From Chryseobacterium gleum (lineage in GTDB: Bacteria > Bacteroidota > Bacteroidia > Flavobacteriales_D > Crocinitomicaceae), in assembly GCA_945877005.1 (NCBI GenBank), contig CAMCQL010000020.1, positions 1 through 15,946 of the forward strand: a stretch of 15,946 bases of DNA, written 5' to 3'. Within the stretch, counting starts at the first letter, position 1; each line of letters opens with the position of its first letter. Shown here piece after piece: positions 1 through 6,857 of this stretch. The notes beneath the pieces are model-generated. The model did no database searches and was not told the DNA's origin. It worked only from the letters and a program-made list of their open reading frames with translations. The translations under genes and the position numbers were made by a program.

Positions 1-1385
1 AAAGAGAAATTTTAGATGCATTAAGAGCTGCTACTATCGCTGGTAAAGTTGTACCAATGATGTGTGGATCTGCATTTAAAAACAAAGGTGTTCAAGCAAT
101 GTTGGATATGGTAATGGAAATTTTACCTTCTCCAATGGATGTTGATGGAATTACTGGTACTGATCCAAGAACTGGTGAAGAGACTACACGTCAACCTTCC
201 TATAATGAGCCTTTTGCTGCATTGGCATTTAAAATTGCAACGGATCCTTTCGTAGGCCGTTTATGTTTTATTCGTGCTTATTCAGGAAACTTACAAGCAG
301 GTTCTTATGTATTCAATACGAGATCGGATAACAAAGAGCGTATTTCTCGTATCTTTCAAATGCATGCTAACAAACAAAATCAAATTGATGAGTTAGGTGC
401 AGGAGATATTGGTGCTGTTGTAGGTTTTAAAGATATTCGTACTGGAGATACATTGTGTGATGAAAAAAACCCAATTATTCTTGAGTCTATGAATTTCCCT
501 GAGCCAGTTATTGGTTTAGCGATTGAACCAAAAACACAAGCAGACACAGATAGAATTTCGATTGGTTTAAATAAACTTTCTGAAGAAGATCCAACGTTCC
601 GAGTTAAAACTGACGAAGAAACTGGACAAACTATTATTAGTGGAATGGGTGAGCTTCACTTGGAGATTATCATTGACCGTTTGAAAAGAGAGTTTAAAGT
701 TGAGGTTAATCAAGGTGCACCTCAGGTTTCTTATCGTGAAGCAATAACTGCTGATATTGAGCACAGAGAACAATATAAAAAACAATCAGGTGGACGTGGT
801 AAATTCGCAGACATCCTTGTTAGAATATCTCCTCAAGAAAATCAAGAGAAAACAGGTCTAGAATTTGTTAACTCCATTAAAGGTGGTAACATTCCTCGTG
901 AATTTATTCCTTCTGTTGAAAAAGGCTTTAAGGAATCTATGAAAAATGGTGTATTGGCTGGATATTTAGTTGATTCTATGAAAGTAGAATTATTAGATGG
1001 TTCTTACCATAATGTCGATTCAGATTCTTTATCTTTTGAGATTTGTGCTAAAATGGCATACCGTGAAGCTTTGAAAAAATGTAAGCCTATTTTATTAGAG
1101 CCTATCATGAAATTAGAAGTGGTTACTCCAGAAGAAAACATGGGTGACGTTGTAGGTGATTTAAATCGTCGTCGTGGTATGATGAAAGGTATGGATGATA
1201 GAGCTGGTGCAAAAGTGGTTAAAGCGGATGTTCCTTTATCAGAAATGTTTGGATATGTAACACAATTACGAACTATCACTTCTGGTCGTGCTACTTCAAG
1301 TATGGAGTTCTCTCATTACGCTGAAGCACCACGTAACGTTGCTGATGATGTAATTGCGAAAATTAACGGTAAAGTAAACGCTTAA
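1..1385 (+). CDS. fusA: Elongation factor G, C-terminal part (5' end outside window)
   Basis: EF-G is the ribosomal GTPase that drives translocation of tRNA and mRNA and, with RRF, ribosome recycling. The first complete codon is at base 3 and about 460 codons are visible, out of roughly 700 usual for the family, so most of the GTPase domain is missing and the start lies upstream. The visible part opens with the end of the G domain (GSAFKNKGVQAML), then domain II (EPFAALAFKIATDPFVGRL), domain III (GMGELHLEIIIDRLKREF), domain IV (KQSGGRGKFADI, and the tip loop YHNVDSDSL near bases 1003-1030) and domain V (PEENMGDVVGDLNRRRGMM, PLSEMFGYVTQLR). No frame break is seen. The stop lies 12 bases before rpsJ, so it is probably co-transcribed with it. 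rpsL and rpsG are expected upstream but are not seen. Identity is near certain. Confidence 0.98.
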   Translation, partial: REILDALRAATIAGKVVPMMCGSAFKNKGVQAMLDMVMEILPSPMDVDGITGTDPRTGEETTRQPSYNEPFAALAFKIATDPFVGRLCFIRAYSGNLQAGSYVFNTRSDNKERISRIFQMHANKQNQIDELGAGDIGAVVGFKDIRTGDTLCDEKNPIILESMNFPEPVIGLAIEPKTQADTDRISIGLNKLSEEDPTFRVKTDEETGQTIISGMGELHLEIIIDRLKREFKVEVNQGAPQVSYREAITADIEHREQYKKQSGGRGKFADILVRISPQENQEKTGLEFVNSIKGGNIPREFIPSVEKGFKESMKNGVLAGYLVDSMKVELLDGSYHNVDSDSLSFEICAKMAYREALKKCKPILLEPIMKLEVVTPEENMGDVVGDLNRRRGMMKGMDDRAGAKVVKADVPLSEMFGYVTQLRTITSGRATSSMEFSHYAEAPRNVADDVIAKINGKVNA

Positions 1386-1397
1386 TAAGATTAACAG

Positions 1398-1703
1398 ATG
1401 AGCCAAAAAATAAGAATTAAATTAAAATCGTACGATCACAATTTAGTTGATAAATCAGCTGAGAAAATTGTTAAGACGGTTAAAGCTACAGGTGCTGTAG
1501 TTAGTGGTCCAATTCCATTACCTACTCACAAAAGAATATATACTGTATTAAAATCTCCACACGTTAACAAGAAAGCTCGTGAGCAGTTCGAGTTGTGTTC
1601 TTACAAGCGCTTGTTAGATATTTACAGTTCATCTTCTAAAACAGTAGATGCATTAATGAGGTTAGAGCTTCCTAGTGGAGTTGACGTAGAAATAAAAGTT
1701 TAA
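1398..1703 (+). CDS. rpsJ: 30S ribosomal protein S10 (uS10)
   Basis: S10 is a head protein of the small subunit, and in many bacteria it is also NusE, the partner of NusB and NusG in antitermination. The 101-residue product has the usual length. It starts MSQKIRIKLKSYDHNLVDKS and carries the family stretch GPIPLPTHKRIYTVLKSPHVNKKAREQFE (split here as GPIPLPTHKRIYTV and LKSPHVNKKAREQFE), followed by the typical C-terminal LPSGVDVEIKV. The gene opens the S10-type block. It follows fusA by 12 bases with no terminator or recognisable promoter between, so the classical separate S10 operon promoter is not visible here. The leader before the ATG is A-rich without a Shine-Dalgarno motif, as usual in Bacteroidota. 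Confidence 0.98.
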   Translation: MSQKIRIKLKSYDHNLVDKSAEKIVKTVKATGAVVSGPIPLPTHKRIYTVLKSPHVNKKAREQFELCSYKRLLDIYSSSSKTVDALMRLELPSGVDVEIKV

Positions 1704-1722
1704 ATAAAATAAAATTTAAAGT

Positions 1723-2337
1723 ATGCCTGGAATAATTGGTAGAAAAGTCGGAATGACTAGCATCTATAGTGCCGAGGGTAAGGCAACGCCATGCACAGTC
1801 ATAGAAGCTGGTCCTTGTGTAGTTACTCAGTTAAAAACACAAGATAGAGATGGATACAACGCAGTTCAGTTAGGATTTGGTGAACGTAAAGACAATAGAA
1901 CACCAAACGCGCTTAAAGGTCATTTCAAAAAAGCAAATACTACGCCAAAAGCAAAATTGGCGGAATTTAAAGGCTTTGATGGATTAAGTTTGGGTGATTT
2001 AGTGAATGTAGACATTTTCGAAGAAGGACAATTTGTTGGAGTTGTCGGAACTTCAAAAGGTAAAGGTTTTCAAGGGGTTGTAAGACGTCACAATTTTGCT
2101 GGAGTAGGACAATCAACTCATGGTCAACATAATCGTTTACGTGCGCCAGGTTCAATTGGAGCATGTTCTTATCCTGCTCGTGTATTTAAAGGTATGCGAA
2201 TGGCAGGTCAAATGGGGAATAAGCGTGTGATGACTGAAAACTTGGAAGTTTTGAAGGTTTTAGCTGACAAAAATTTAATTGTAGTGAAAGGATCGGTTCC
2301 TGGAGCTAAAGGTTCAACTGTATTAATAGCGAAATAA
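1723..2337 (+). CDS. rplC: 50S ribosomal protein L3 (uL3)
   Basis: L3 is an early-assembling large-subunit protein whose long loop reaches towards the peptidyl transferase centre. The 204-residue product has normal length. It starts MPGIIGRKVGMTSIY and contains the family signature around GTSKGKGFQGVVRRHNF (residues about 109-125). It also has the extended-loop region APGSIGACSYPARVFKGMRMAGQMGNKRV, seen as APGSIGACSYPARVFKG then MRMAGQMGNKRV. The Gln-rich methylation context known in enterobacteria is replaced by a Bacteroidota-style SIGACSYPARV sequence. The gene lies 19 bases after rpsJ, and its stop shares one base with the rplD start (TAATG at 2335-2339), which suggests translational coupling. 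Confidence 0.97.
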   Translation: MPGIIGRKVGMTSIYSAEGKATPCTVIEAGPCVVTQLKTQDRDGYNAVQLGFGERKDNRTPNALKGHFKKANTTPKAKLAEFKGFDGLSLGDLVNVDIFEEGQFVGVVGTSKGKGFQGVVRRHNFAGVGQSTHGQHNRLRAPGSIGACSYPARVFKGMRMAGQMGNKRVMTENLEVLKVLADKNLIVVKGSVPGAKGSTVLIAK

Positions 2338-2963
2338 TGGAAGTAAAAGTAATTGACCAAACTGGAAAAGCTACTTCTAAAAAAGTAGCATTAACAGACA
2401 ATATCTTTGGTATAGAACCAAACGATCATGCAATCTATTTGGATGTTAAACAACATTTAGCAAACAAACGTCAAGGAACCCATAAAGCAAAAGAAAGGAA
2501 TGAAATTGCTGGTTCTACTAGAAAAATCAAAAAACAAAAAGGAACTGGTGGTGCCCGTGCTGGTAGCATTAAGTCAGGTACTATTGTTGGTGGTGGTAGA
2601 ATTTTTGGACCTAGACCGAGAAATTATAGTTTTAAATTGAATATTAAATTAAAACGTTTAGCTAGAAAATCTGCATTTGCTTACAAAGCACAAAATGACG
2701 GTTTAGTAGTACTTGAAGACGTAAATTTTGATTCTATTAAAACTAAAAGTTTTATTTCATTAATTAATAATTTAGATTTACAGAATGATAAAGTGTTATT
2801 TATTTTGGGTTCACAAAATGATAATGTATATTTGTCTTCTAGAAATTTAAAAAGAGTTAAAGTAGTAACGGCTGATTCTGTAAATACATACGATGTATTG
2901 AATGCTAAAAAAGTAATTTTAGCTGAAAGTTCTCTTGCTGTTATAGAAAACATTCTAAATTAA
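2337..2963 (+). CDS. rplD: 50S ribosomal protein L4 (uL4)
   Basis: L4 binds 23S rRNA near the exit tunnel. In gamma-proteobacteria it represses its own S10 operon, but whether that happens here is unknown. The 208-residue product has normal length. The N-terminal region is followed by the basic tunnel loop RKIKKQKGTGGARAGSIKSG (about residues 62-81) and the conserved GGGRIFGPRPRNYSFKLN (about 84-101), then LARKSAF and a C-terminal alpha/beta part ending AVIENILN. The start ATG overlaps the rplC stop by one base. The next gene, rplW, follows after only seven bases. No L4-type leader structure was found upstream of rpsJ. Confidence 0.97.
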   Translation: MEVKVIDQTGKATSKKVALTDNIFGIEPNDHAIYLDVKQHLANKRQGTHKAKERNEIAGSTRKIKKQKGTGGARAGSIKSGTIVGGGRIFGPRPRNYSFKLNIKLKRLARKSAFAYKAQNDGLVVLEDVNFDSIKTKSFISLINNLDLQNDKVLFILGSQNDNVYLSSRNLKRVKVVTADSVNTYDVLNAKKVILAESSLAVIENILN

Positions 2964-2970
2964 TATAGTG

Positions 2971-3267
2971 ATGAATAACGTTATAAAGAAACCACTTATT
3001 ACTGAAAAAGCAACAGTTGCGATGGAAACTCGCAACCGTTTTTCTTTTCAAGTTGAAAAAAGTGCGAATAAAATTGAAATAAAAAAAGCTGTCGAAAAAA
3101 TGTATGGAATTCATGTTACTGAAGTTCGTACTCAAACCTATGGCGGTGGTAAATCCTCTGTTAAGCAAACTAACAAAGGTATCGTTGTGCAACCTAATAA
3201 TCCTTGGAAAAAAGCGATTGTAACTGTTGCAGATGGAGAAACGATTGATTTGTATAATAACATTTAA
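2971..3267 (+). CDS. rplW: 50S ribosomal protein L23 (uL23)
   Basis: L23 sits at the tunnel exit and is the docking point for trigger factor and SRP. The product from the ATG at 2971 is 98 residues (MNNVIKKPLITEKATVAMET), a normal length. Signatures are the PLITEKAT N-terminus, FQVEKSANKIEIKKAVEKMYG and the loop TQTYGGGKSSVKQTNKG. A GTG directly before the ATG (2968) is in frame and could add one Met. ATG is preferred because the conserved protein starts there and the leader is equally plain in both cases. The C-terminus (VTVADGETIDLYNNI) is typical. The gene is tightly packed between rplD (7 bases) and rplB (9 bases). Confidence 0.96.
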   Translation: MNNVIKKPLITEKATVAMETRNRFSFQVEKSANKIEIKKAVEKMYGIHVTEVRTQTYGGGKSSVKQTNKGIVVQPNNPWKKAIVTVADGETIDLYNNI

Positions 3268-3276
3268 CAAAAGAAA

Positions 3277-4101
3277 ATGGGTCTTAAAAAATTCAAGCCT
3301 ACTACTCCAGGGCAAAGACACAAGATCAACAGTACTTATGCTGAAGTAACTACAAATGTTCCCGAAAAGTCATTGGTAGCAAAAAAGAAAAAGTCTGGGG
3401 GTCGTAACAATGACGGTAGAATGACCATGCGTTATATTGGAGGAGGTCATAAACAAAAATACCGTATCATTGATTTCAAAAGAGACAAACAGGATATTCC
3501 TGCAACTGTGAAAACTATTGAGTACGATCCAAATCGTACAGCTAGAATCGCATTGTTGTATTATGCTGATGGTGAAAAAAGATACATTATCGCACCAGAA
3601 GGTTTAAAAGTTGGTGATACTGTTGTTTCTGGTAAAACTGCAACTCCAAATGTTGGAAATTCAATGTTTTTAAGTGATGTACCATTAGGTACAGTTATTC
3701 ATAATATTGAATTACATCCAGGTAAAGGAGGAGCGATTGCTAGAGGTGCTGGTACTTACGCGCAATTAAATGCTCGTGACGGACGTTATGCAATTGTTAA
3801 ATTGCCTTCAGGTGAAACTAGAATGGTTTTAACGACTTGTTTAGCTACTATAGGATCAGTTTCAAATTCTGAACATAGTTTGGTTGTTTCTGGTAAAGCT
3901 GGTCGTTCAAGATGGTTAGGTAGAAGACCAAGAGTGAGAGGTGTTGTAATGAACCCTGTTGATCACCCAATGGGTGGTGGTGAAGGAAGAAATTCTGGAG
4001 GGCATCCTAGATCAAGAAAAGGTTTACCTGCAAAAGGATACAAAACACGTTCAAAAACTAAGTATTCAGATAAGTTAATCATCGAGAAAAGAAAGAAATA
4101 G
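3277..4101 (+). CDS. rplB: 50S ribosomal protein L2 (uL2)
   Basis: L2 is one of the most conserved large-subunit proteins, needed for subunit association and for the peptidyl transferase centre. The 274-residue product has normal length. It begins MGLKKFKPTTPGQRHKINST. It contains the GRNNDGRMTMRYIGGGHKQKYR block (RNNDGRMTMRYIGGGHK here), the OB and SH3-like core including LHPGKGGAIARGAGTYAQL, and the C-terminal NPVDHPMGGGEGR around residues 226-238 with the conserved His at about 230. The second His seen in enterobacteria (DHPH) is Met here. The very basic C-terminus ends in EKRKK. The gene is co-directional and packed between rplW and rpsS (7 bases). Confidence 0.98.
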   Translation: MGLKKFKPTTPGQRHKINSTYAEVTTNVPEKSLVAKKKKSGGRNNDGRMTMRYIGGGHKQKYRIIDFKRDKQDIPATVKTIEYDPNRTARIALLYYADGEKRYIIAPEGLKVGDTVVSGKTATPNVGNSMFLSDVPLGTVIHNIELHPGKGGAIARGAGTYAQLNARDGRYAIVKLPSGETRMVLTTCLATIGSVSNSEHSLVVSGKAGRSRWLGRRPRVRGVVMNPVDHPMGGGEGRNSGGHPRSRKGLPAKGYKTRSKTKYSDKLIIEKRKK

Positions 4102-4108
4102 TTAAGTT

Positions 4109-4333
4109 ATGAGTAGATCGTTGAAAAAACCACCATTCGTACACTACAAATTGTTTAAACGAGTGGAAGAAGCGCAAGCTTCAAACAGCAAAGCTGTGAT
4201 CAAAACTTGGTCTAGAGCTTCTACTATTACACCTGATTTCGTAGGTTTAACAGTTGCTGTTCATAATGGGAATAAGTTTATTCCTGTTTTCGTTACTGAG
4301 AACATGGTAGGTCACAAATTCTCCTACACGTAA
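4109..4333 (+). CDS. rpsS: 30S ribosomal protein S19 (uS19), apparently frameshifted and cut short
   Basis: S19 is a head protein of the small subunit that binds with S13. The frame gives only 74 residues where the family usually has about 92. Residues 1-70 are classical S19 (MSRSLKKPPFVHYKL, VIKTWSRASTITPDFVG, AVHNGNKFIPVFVTENMVGHK). After GHK the frame reads FSYT and stops at TAA 4331-4333. The usual continuation is LGEFSPTR-x-FRGH. Here PTRNFRGHG is encoded in the +1 frame starting at 4323, and it ends at TAG 4374-4376. The whole gene would therefore span 4109-4376, with about 11 bases missing compared with the family (nine for LGE and two within the Ser codon). Residue 8 is Pro where KKGPF is common. 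Neighbouring genes show no such damage. A sequencing or assembly error is the simplest reading. A genuine mutation or unusual decoding remains possible. Confidence 0.9.
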   Translation: MSRSLKKPPFVHYKLFKRVEEAQASNSKAVIKTWSRASTITPDFVGLTVAVHNGNKFIPVFVTENMVGHKFSYT

Positions 4334-4376
4334 CTTCCGTGGTCATGGTGCTGACAAGAAAAATAAGAAAAGATAG
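4323..4376 (+). other. Out-of-frame C-terminal tail of rpsS
   Basis: Read in the frame starting at 4323, this stretch encodes PTRNFRGHGADKKNKKR followed by TAG. It matches the conserved S19 C-terminus (PTR-x-FRGHxxxKK) and has no start codon of its own. It overlaps the last codons of the shortened rpsS frame by 11 bases. It is the downstream half of the broken rpsS gene, not an independent gene. That the tail is still intact suggests the break is either very recent or not real. Confidence 0.88.
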
Positions 4377-4396
4377 TTTTAAAATTAAGTAGTGAC

Positions 4397-4792
4397 ATGG
4401 GCGCTAGAAAAAGATTAAGAGCTGAGAAATTAAAAAGTGAGAAAAATTTAACTGCGTTAGCAAGTTTAAATTCTTCTCCTATTGCTCCAAGAAAGATGAG
4501 ATTAGTTGCAGATCTTGTAAGGGGGGTTGAAGTAAATAAAGCTCTAAACATATTGCAACATAATTCTAAATTTGCTTCTAAAAGTCTCGAAAAGTTATTG
4601 CGTTCAGCAATTGCTAATTGGGAACAAAAAAATGAGGGAAAAAGCATTGAAGATGAAAAATTAGTTGTATCTTCCATACAAGTGGATAGTGCTGCTATGA
4701 TGAAACGTATTCAAACTGCTCCTCAAGGAAGAGCTCATAGAGTTAGAAAGAGATCGAACCACGTTACCATCATAGTAGATGGTGCTAAATAA
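4397..4792 (+). CDS. rplV: 50S ribosomal protein L22 (uL22)
   Basis: L22 has a globular domain on the large-subunit surface and a long beta-hairpin lining the exit tunnel, the site of macrolide-resistance changes. The 131-residue product fits the family. It shows a Bacteroidota-type N-terminal extension (MGARKRLRAEKLKSEKNLTA) before the core SPIAPRKMRLVADLVRGVEV. LEKLLRSAIANWEQKN follows, and then the hairpin region MKRIQTAPQGRAHRVRKRSNH, seen as MMKRIQTAPQGRAHRV and RKRSNHVTIIV. The gene starts 20 bases after the rpsS tail ends. It is the first intact gene downstream of the rpsS break, so the frameshift does not extend into it. Confidence 0.97.
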   Translation: MGARKRLRAEKLKSEKNLTALASLNSSPIAPRKMRLVADLVRGVEVNKALNILQHNSKFASKSLEKLLRSAIANWEQKNEGKSIEDEKLVVSSIQVDSAAMMKRIQTAPQGRAHRVRKRSNHVTIIVDGAK

Positions 4793-4802
4793 GTAAAAGA
4801 AC

Positions 4803-5531
4803 ATGGGACAAAAGACAAATCCAATTGGAAATAGATTAGGTTTCATCCACGGATGGGAATCTAATTGGTATGGAGGAAATAAATACAAAGATAAAATCGT
4901 TGAGGATGATAAAATCCGTAAATATTTATTTACACGATTATCTAGAGCTAGCATTTCTAAAATTATTATTGAGAGAACGTTGAAACTTGTTACTGTTACT
5001 ATTAATACAGCACGTCCAGGTGTGATTATTGGTAAAGGTGGACAAGAAGTTGATAAGTTGAAAGAAGAGTTAAAAAAATTAACGAAAAAAGAAATTCAAA
5101 TCAATATTTTCGAGGTTAAACGTCCTGAATTGGATGCTCGTTTAGTTGCTGATGGAATTGCTCGTCAAATTGAAGCTCGTATTTCTTTCCGTCGTGCAAT
5201 CAAGATGGCTATTGGTTCTACGATGAGAATGGGTGCTGAAGGAATAAAAGTTAAAATATCTGGTCGTCTTAATGGTGCAGAAATGGCACGTAACGAGATG
5301 TACAAAGATGGACGTACTCCGTTACATACGTTCAGAGCAGATATTGATTATGCAGTTAGTGAAGCACACACTACTTATGGACGAATTGGAATCAAAGTTT
5401 GGATCTGTAAAGGTGAGGTTTATGGAAAAAGAGATTTATCTCCAAATGTAGGAATGTCTGCTGCTGGTGCGAAATCTTCTCCTGCTCAAACTTCAAACAG
5501 AAAACCAGCTCCAAAAAGAAAGAAAAAATAA
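4803..5531 (+). CDS. rpsC: 30S ribosomal protein S3 (uS3)
   Basis: S3 lies at the mRNA entry channel of the small subunit, where it helps unwind mRNA with S4 and S5. The 242-residue product has normal length. The N-terminus is MGQKTNPIGNRLGFIHGWES. The KH domain carries the GxxG loop IIGKGGQEVDKL (about residues 75-86), and the C-terminal domain has GAEGIKVKISGRLNGAEMAR and TPLHTFRADIDYA. The last 30 or so residues form a disordered basic tail ending in KPAPKRKKK. The gene is packed 10 bases after rplV and followed by rplP after 22 bases. Confidence 0.98.
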   Translation: MGQKTNPIGNRLGFIHGWESNWYGGNKYKDKIVEDDKIRKYLFTRLSRASISKIIIERTLKLVTVTINTARPGVIIGKGGQEVDKLKEELKKLTKKEIQINIFEVKRPELDARLVADGIARQIEARISFRRAIKMAIGSTMRMGAEGIKVKISGRLNGAEMARNEMYKDGRTPLHTFRADIDYAVSEAHTTYGRIGIKVWICKGEVYGKRDLSPNVGMSAAGAKSSPAQTSNRKPAPKRKKK

Positions 5532-5553
5532 TTGATTTATTAAATTATTAAGG

Positions 5554-5982
5554 ATGTTACAGCCAAAAAGAACCAAATTTAGAAGAGTACAAAAAGGTCG
5601 TAATCGTGGTGAAGCTCAAAGGGGAAGCACTATCGCATTTGGATCTTTTGGACTTAAAACATTGGAACCAGCATGGATAACTTCTAGACAAATTGAAGCT
5701 TCTCGTATCGCAGTTACGCGTTTTATGAAAAGAGAAGGTCAGGTTTGGATTAGAATTTTCCCTGATAAACCTGTTACCTCTAAACCTGCAGAGGTAAGGA
5801 TGGGTAAAGGTAAAGGAGCACCTAGTCACTGGGTAGCTGTTGTTAAGCCAGGACGTATACTTTTTGAAGCTGATGGAGTTTCCTATGAAACAGCTAAAGA
5901 AGCATTGCGTTTAGCAGCACAAAAGTTACCTGTTAAGTGTAAGTTTATTGTTCGTAATGACTATGTTGTACCAGGTAAATAA
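5554..5982 (+). CDS. rplP: 50S ribosomal protein L16 (uL16)
   Basis: L16 is a late-assembling large-subunit protein next to the A-site tRNA. The 142-residue product has normal length. It opens with MLQPKRTKFRRVQKGRNRG and has the signature FGSFGLKTLEPAWITSRQIE, followed by ARxxxTRxxKR (SRIAVTRFMKREGQVWIRIFP). PAEVRMGKGKGAPSHWVAVV then contains the conserved Arg region that in some bacteria is hydroxylated. The C-terminal part is KEALRLAAQKLPVKCKFIVR. A weak AAGG purine group lies just before the ATG. The gene order rpsC-rplP-rpmC is the standard one. Confidence 0.98.
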   Translation: MLQPKRTKFRRVQKGRNRGEAQRGSTIAFGSFGLKTLEPAWITSRQIEASRIAVTRFMKREGQVWIRIFPDKPVTSKPAEVRMGKGKGAPSHWVAVVKPGRILFEADGVSYETAKEALRLAAQKLPVKCKFIVRNDYVVPGK

Positions 5983-5989
5983 CTAAAAG

Positions 5990-6181
5990 ATGAAACAACA
6001 AGAAATCACAAAGTTATCAGATGTAGACTTAAAAAGTCGCATTGATGTTTTCGAAGAAAAATTATCTAAAATGAGAATTTCTCATAAGGTAACACCTCTT
6101 GAAAATCCGATACAAATACGTAGTGTTCGTAAAACAGTAGCGCGATTAAAAACTGAGTTGTGTAAACGAGTTCAAGCTTAG
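5990..6181 (+). CDS. rpmC: 50S ribosomal protein L29 (uL29)
   Basis: L29 is a small helical-hairpin protein near the tunnel exit that, with L23, forms the docking site for trigger factor. The 63-residue product has the expected size and character. It starts MKQQEITKLSDVDLKSRIDV and ends with the family's second helix, NPIQIRSVRKTVARLKTEL. It begins 7 bases after rplP. The stop codon sits inside a small perfect inverted repeat (6172-6187), described separately. Confidence 0.95.
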   Translation: MKQQEITKLSDVDLKSRIDVFEEKLSKMRISHKVTPLENPIQIRSVRKTVARLKTELCKRVQA

Positions 6182-6187
6182 GCTTGA
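6172..6187 (+). repeat. Small inverted repeat over the rpmC stop codon
   Basis: TCAAGC (6172-6177), loop TTAG, then GCTTGA (6182-6187) form a perfect 6-bp hairpin with a 4-base loop. It overlaps the rpmC stop TAG (6179-6181). It is followed by TTAAAAAG rather than a T-run, so it does not look like an intrinsic terminator. It might act as an RNA processing or pausing element, or simply be chance. Confidence 0.35.
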
Positions 6188-6208
6188 TTAAAAAGAAATG
6201 AGCTTCAA

Positions 6209-6466
6209 ATGGAAAAGCGTAATTTAAGAAAAGAGAGAATTGGAATTGTTACTAGTGATAAAATGCAGAAATCTATTGTAGTTTCTGTAGAAAGAAAAGT
6301 AAAACATCCAAAATATGGTAAGTTCGTGAAAAAAACTACTAAATTTGTAGCCCATGATGAAAATAATGACTGTAACGAAGGCGATACAGTTAAAATCATG
6401 GAGACGAGACCATTGTCAAAGAATAAGAATTGGAGATTAGTAGAAATTGTCGAAAGAGCTAAATAA
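6209..6466 (+). CDS. rpsQ: 30S ribosomal protein S17 (uS17)
   Basis: S17 is a primary 16S rRNA-binding OB-fold protein of the small-subunit body. The 85-residue product has normal length. Hallmarks are RKERIGIVTSDKMQKSIVVS at the N-terminus, HPKYGKFVKKTTKFVAHDE in the middle, and GDTVKIMETRPLSKNKNWRLVEI at the end. The ATG at 6209 is chosen because it gives the conserved MEKRNLRKERIGIV start. An ATG at 6198 is out of frame and opens only a nine-codon reading. The gap to rpmC is 27 bases, slightly longer than its neighbours. Confidence 0.97.
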   Translation: MEKRNLRKERIGIVTSDKMQKSIVVSVERKVKHPKYGKFVKKTTKFVAHDENNDCNEGDTVKIMETRPLSKNKNWRLVEIVERAK

Positions 6467-6475
6467 TCATTAATA

Positions 6476-6844
6476 ATGATACAACAGGAATCAAGACTTT
6501 CAGTAGCTGATAACTCCGGAGCAAAAGAGGTGCTTTGTATACGCGTATTAGGCGGTACAAAGCGTCGTTATGCTTCCGTTGGAGATAAAATAGTAGTTGC
6601 TGTAAAGAGTGCAACGCCCTCTGGTGCCGTTAAGAAAGGTCAGGTAGCCAAGGCTGTAATAGTAAGAACAAAGAAAGAAGTACGTAGGGCTGATGGCTCT
6701 TACATTCGTTTCGATGATAATGCTGTGGTTATTTTAAACCAAGCAGGTGAAATGAGAGGAACTCGTATTTTCGGACCAGTAGCACGTGAGCTTCGTGAGA
6801 ACAATTACATGAAAATTGTATCTCTTGCTCCCGAAGTACTTTAA
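6476..6844 (+). CDS. rplN: 50S ribosomal protein L14 (uL14)
   Basis: L14 is a large-subunit interface protein that takes part in bridge formation and binds the silencing factor RsfS. The 122-residue product has exactly the family length. It begins MIQQESRLSVADNSGAKEVL and contains the conserved VLGGTKRRYASVGDKIVVAV, KAVIVRTKKEVRRADGSYIR, FDDNAVVILNQAGEMRGTRI and FGPVARELRE motifs in order. It is the first gene of the spc-type block. No promoter is visible in the 9 bases after rpsQ, so it is likely transcribed together with the S10-type block. Confidence 0.98.
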   Translation: MIQQESRLSVADNSGAKEVLCIRVLGGTKRRYASVGDKIVVAVKSATPSGAVKKGQVAKAVIVRTKKEVRRADGSYIRFDDNAVVILNQAGEMRGTRIFGPVARELRENNYMKIVSLAPEVL

Positions 6845-6857
6845 AATTGTGGAAGTT

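Noticed and set aside
2968..2970. GTG as the rplW start
   Set aside because: It adds only one Met before the ATG at 2971, which fits the family better; it cannot be fully excluded.
567..4954. Several long reading frames on the minus strand, such as 567-785, 1004-1279, 2681-2953, 2941-3321, 4324-4677 and 4661-4954
   Set aside because: They lie antisense within clear ribosomal protein or EF-G genes, resemble no family I know, and arise from codon bias on the coding strand.
6198..6227. Short upstream frame starting at ATG 6198 before rpsQ
   Set aside because: It has only nine codons out of frame with rpsQ and no family support; a role as a leader peptide cannot be shown.
6816..6857. Upstream ATG that would lengthen L24 by 14 residues
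   Set aside because: It starts inside rplN and adds residues unlike the family; the ATG at 6858 gives the normal L24 start.
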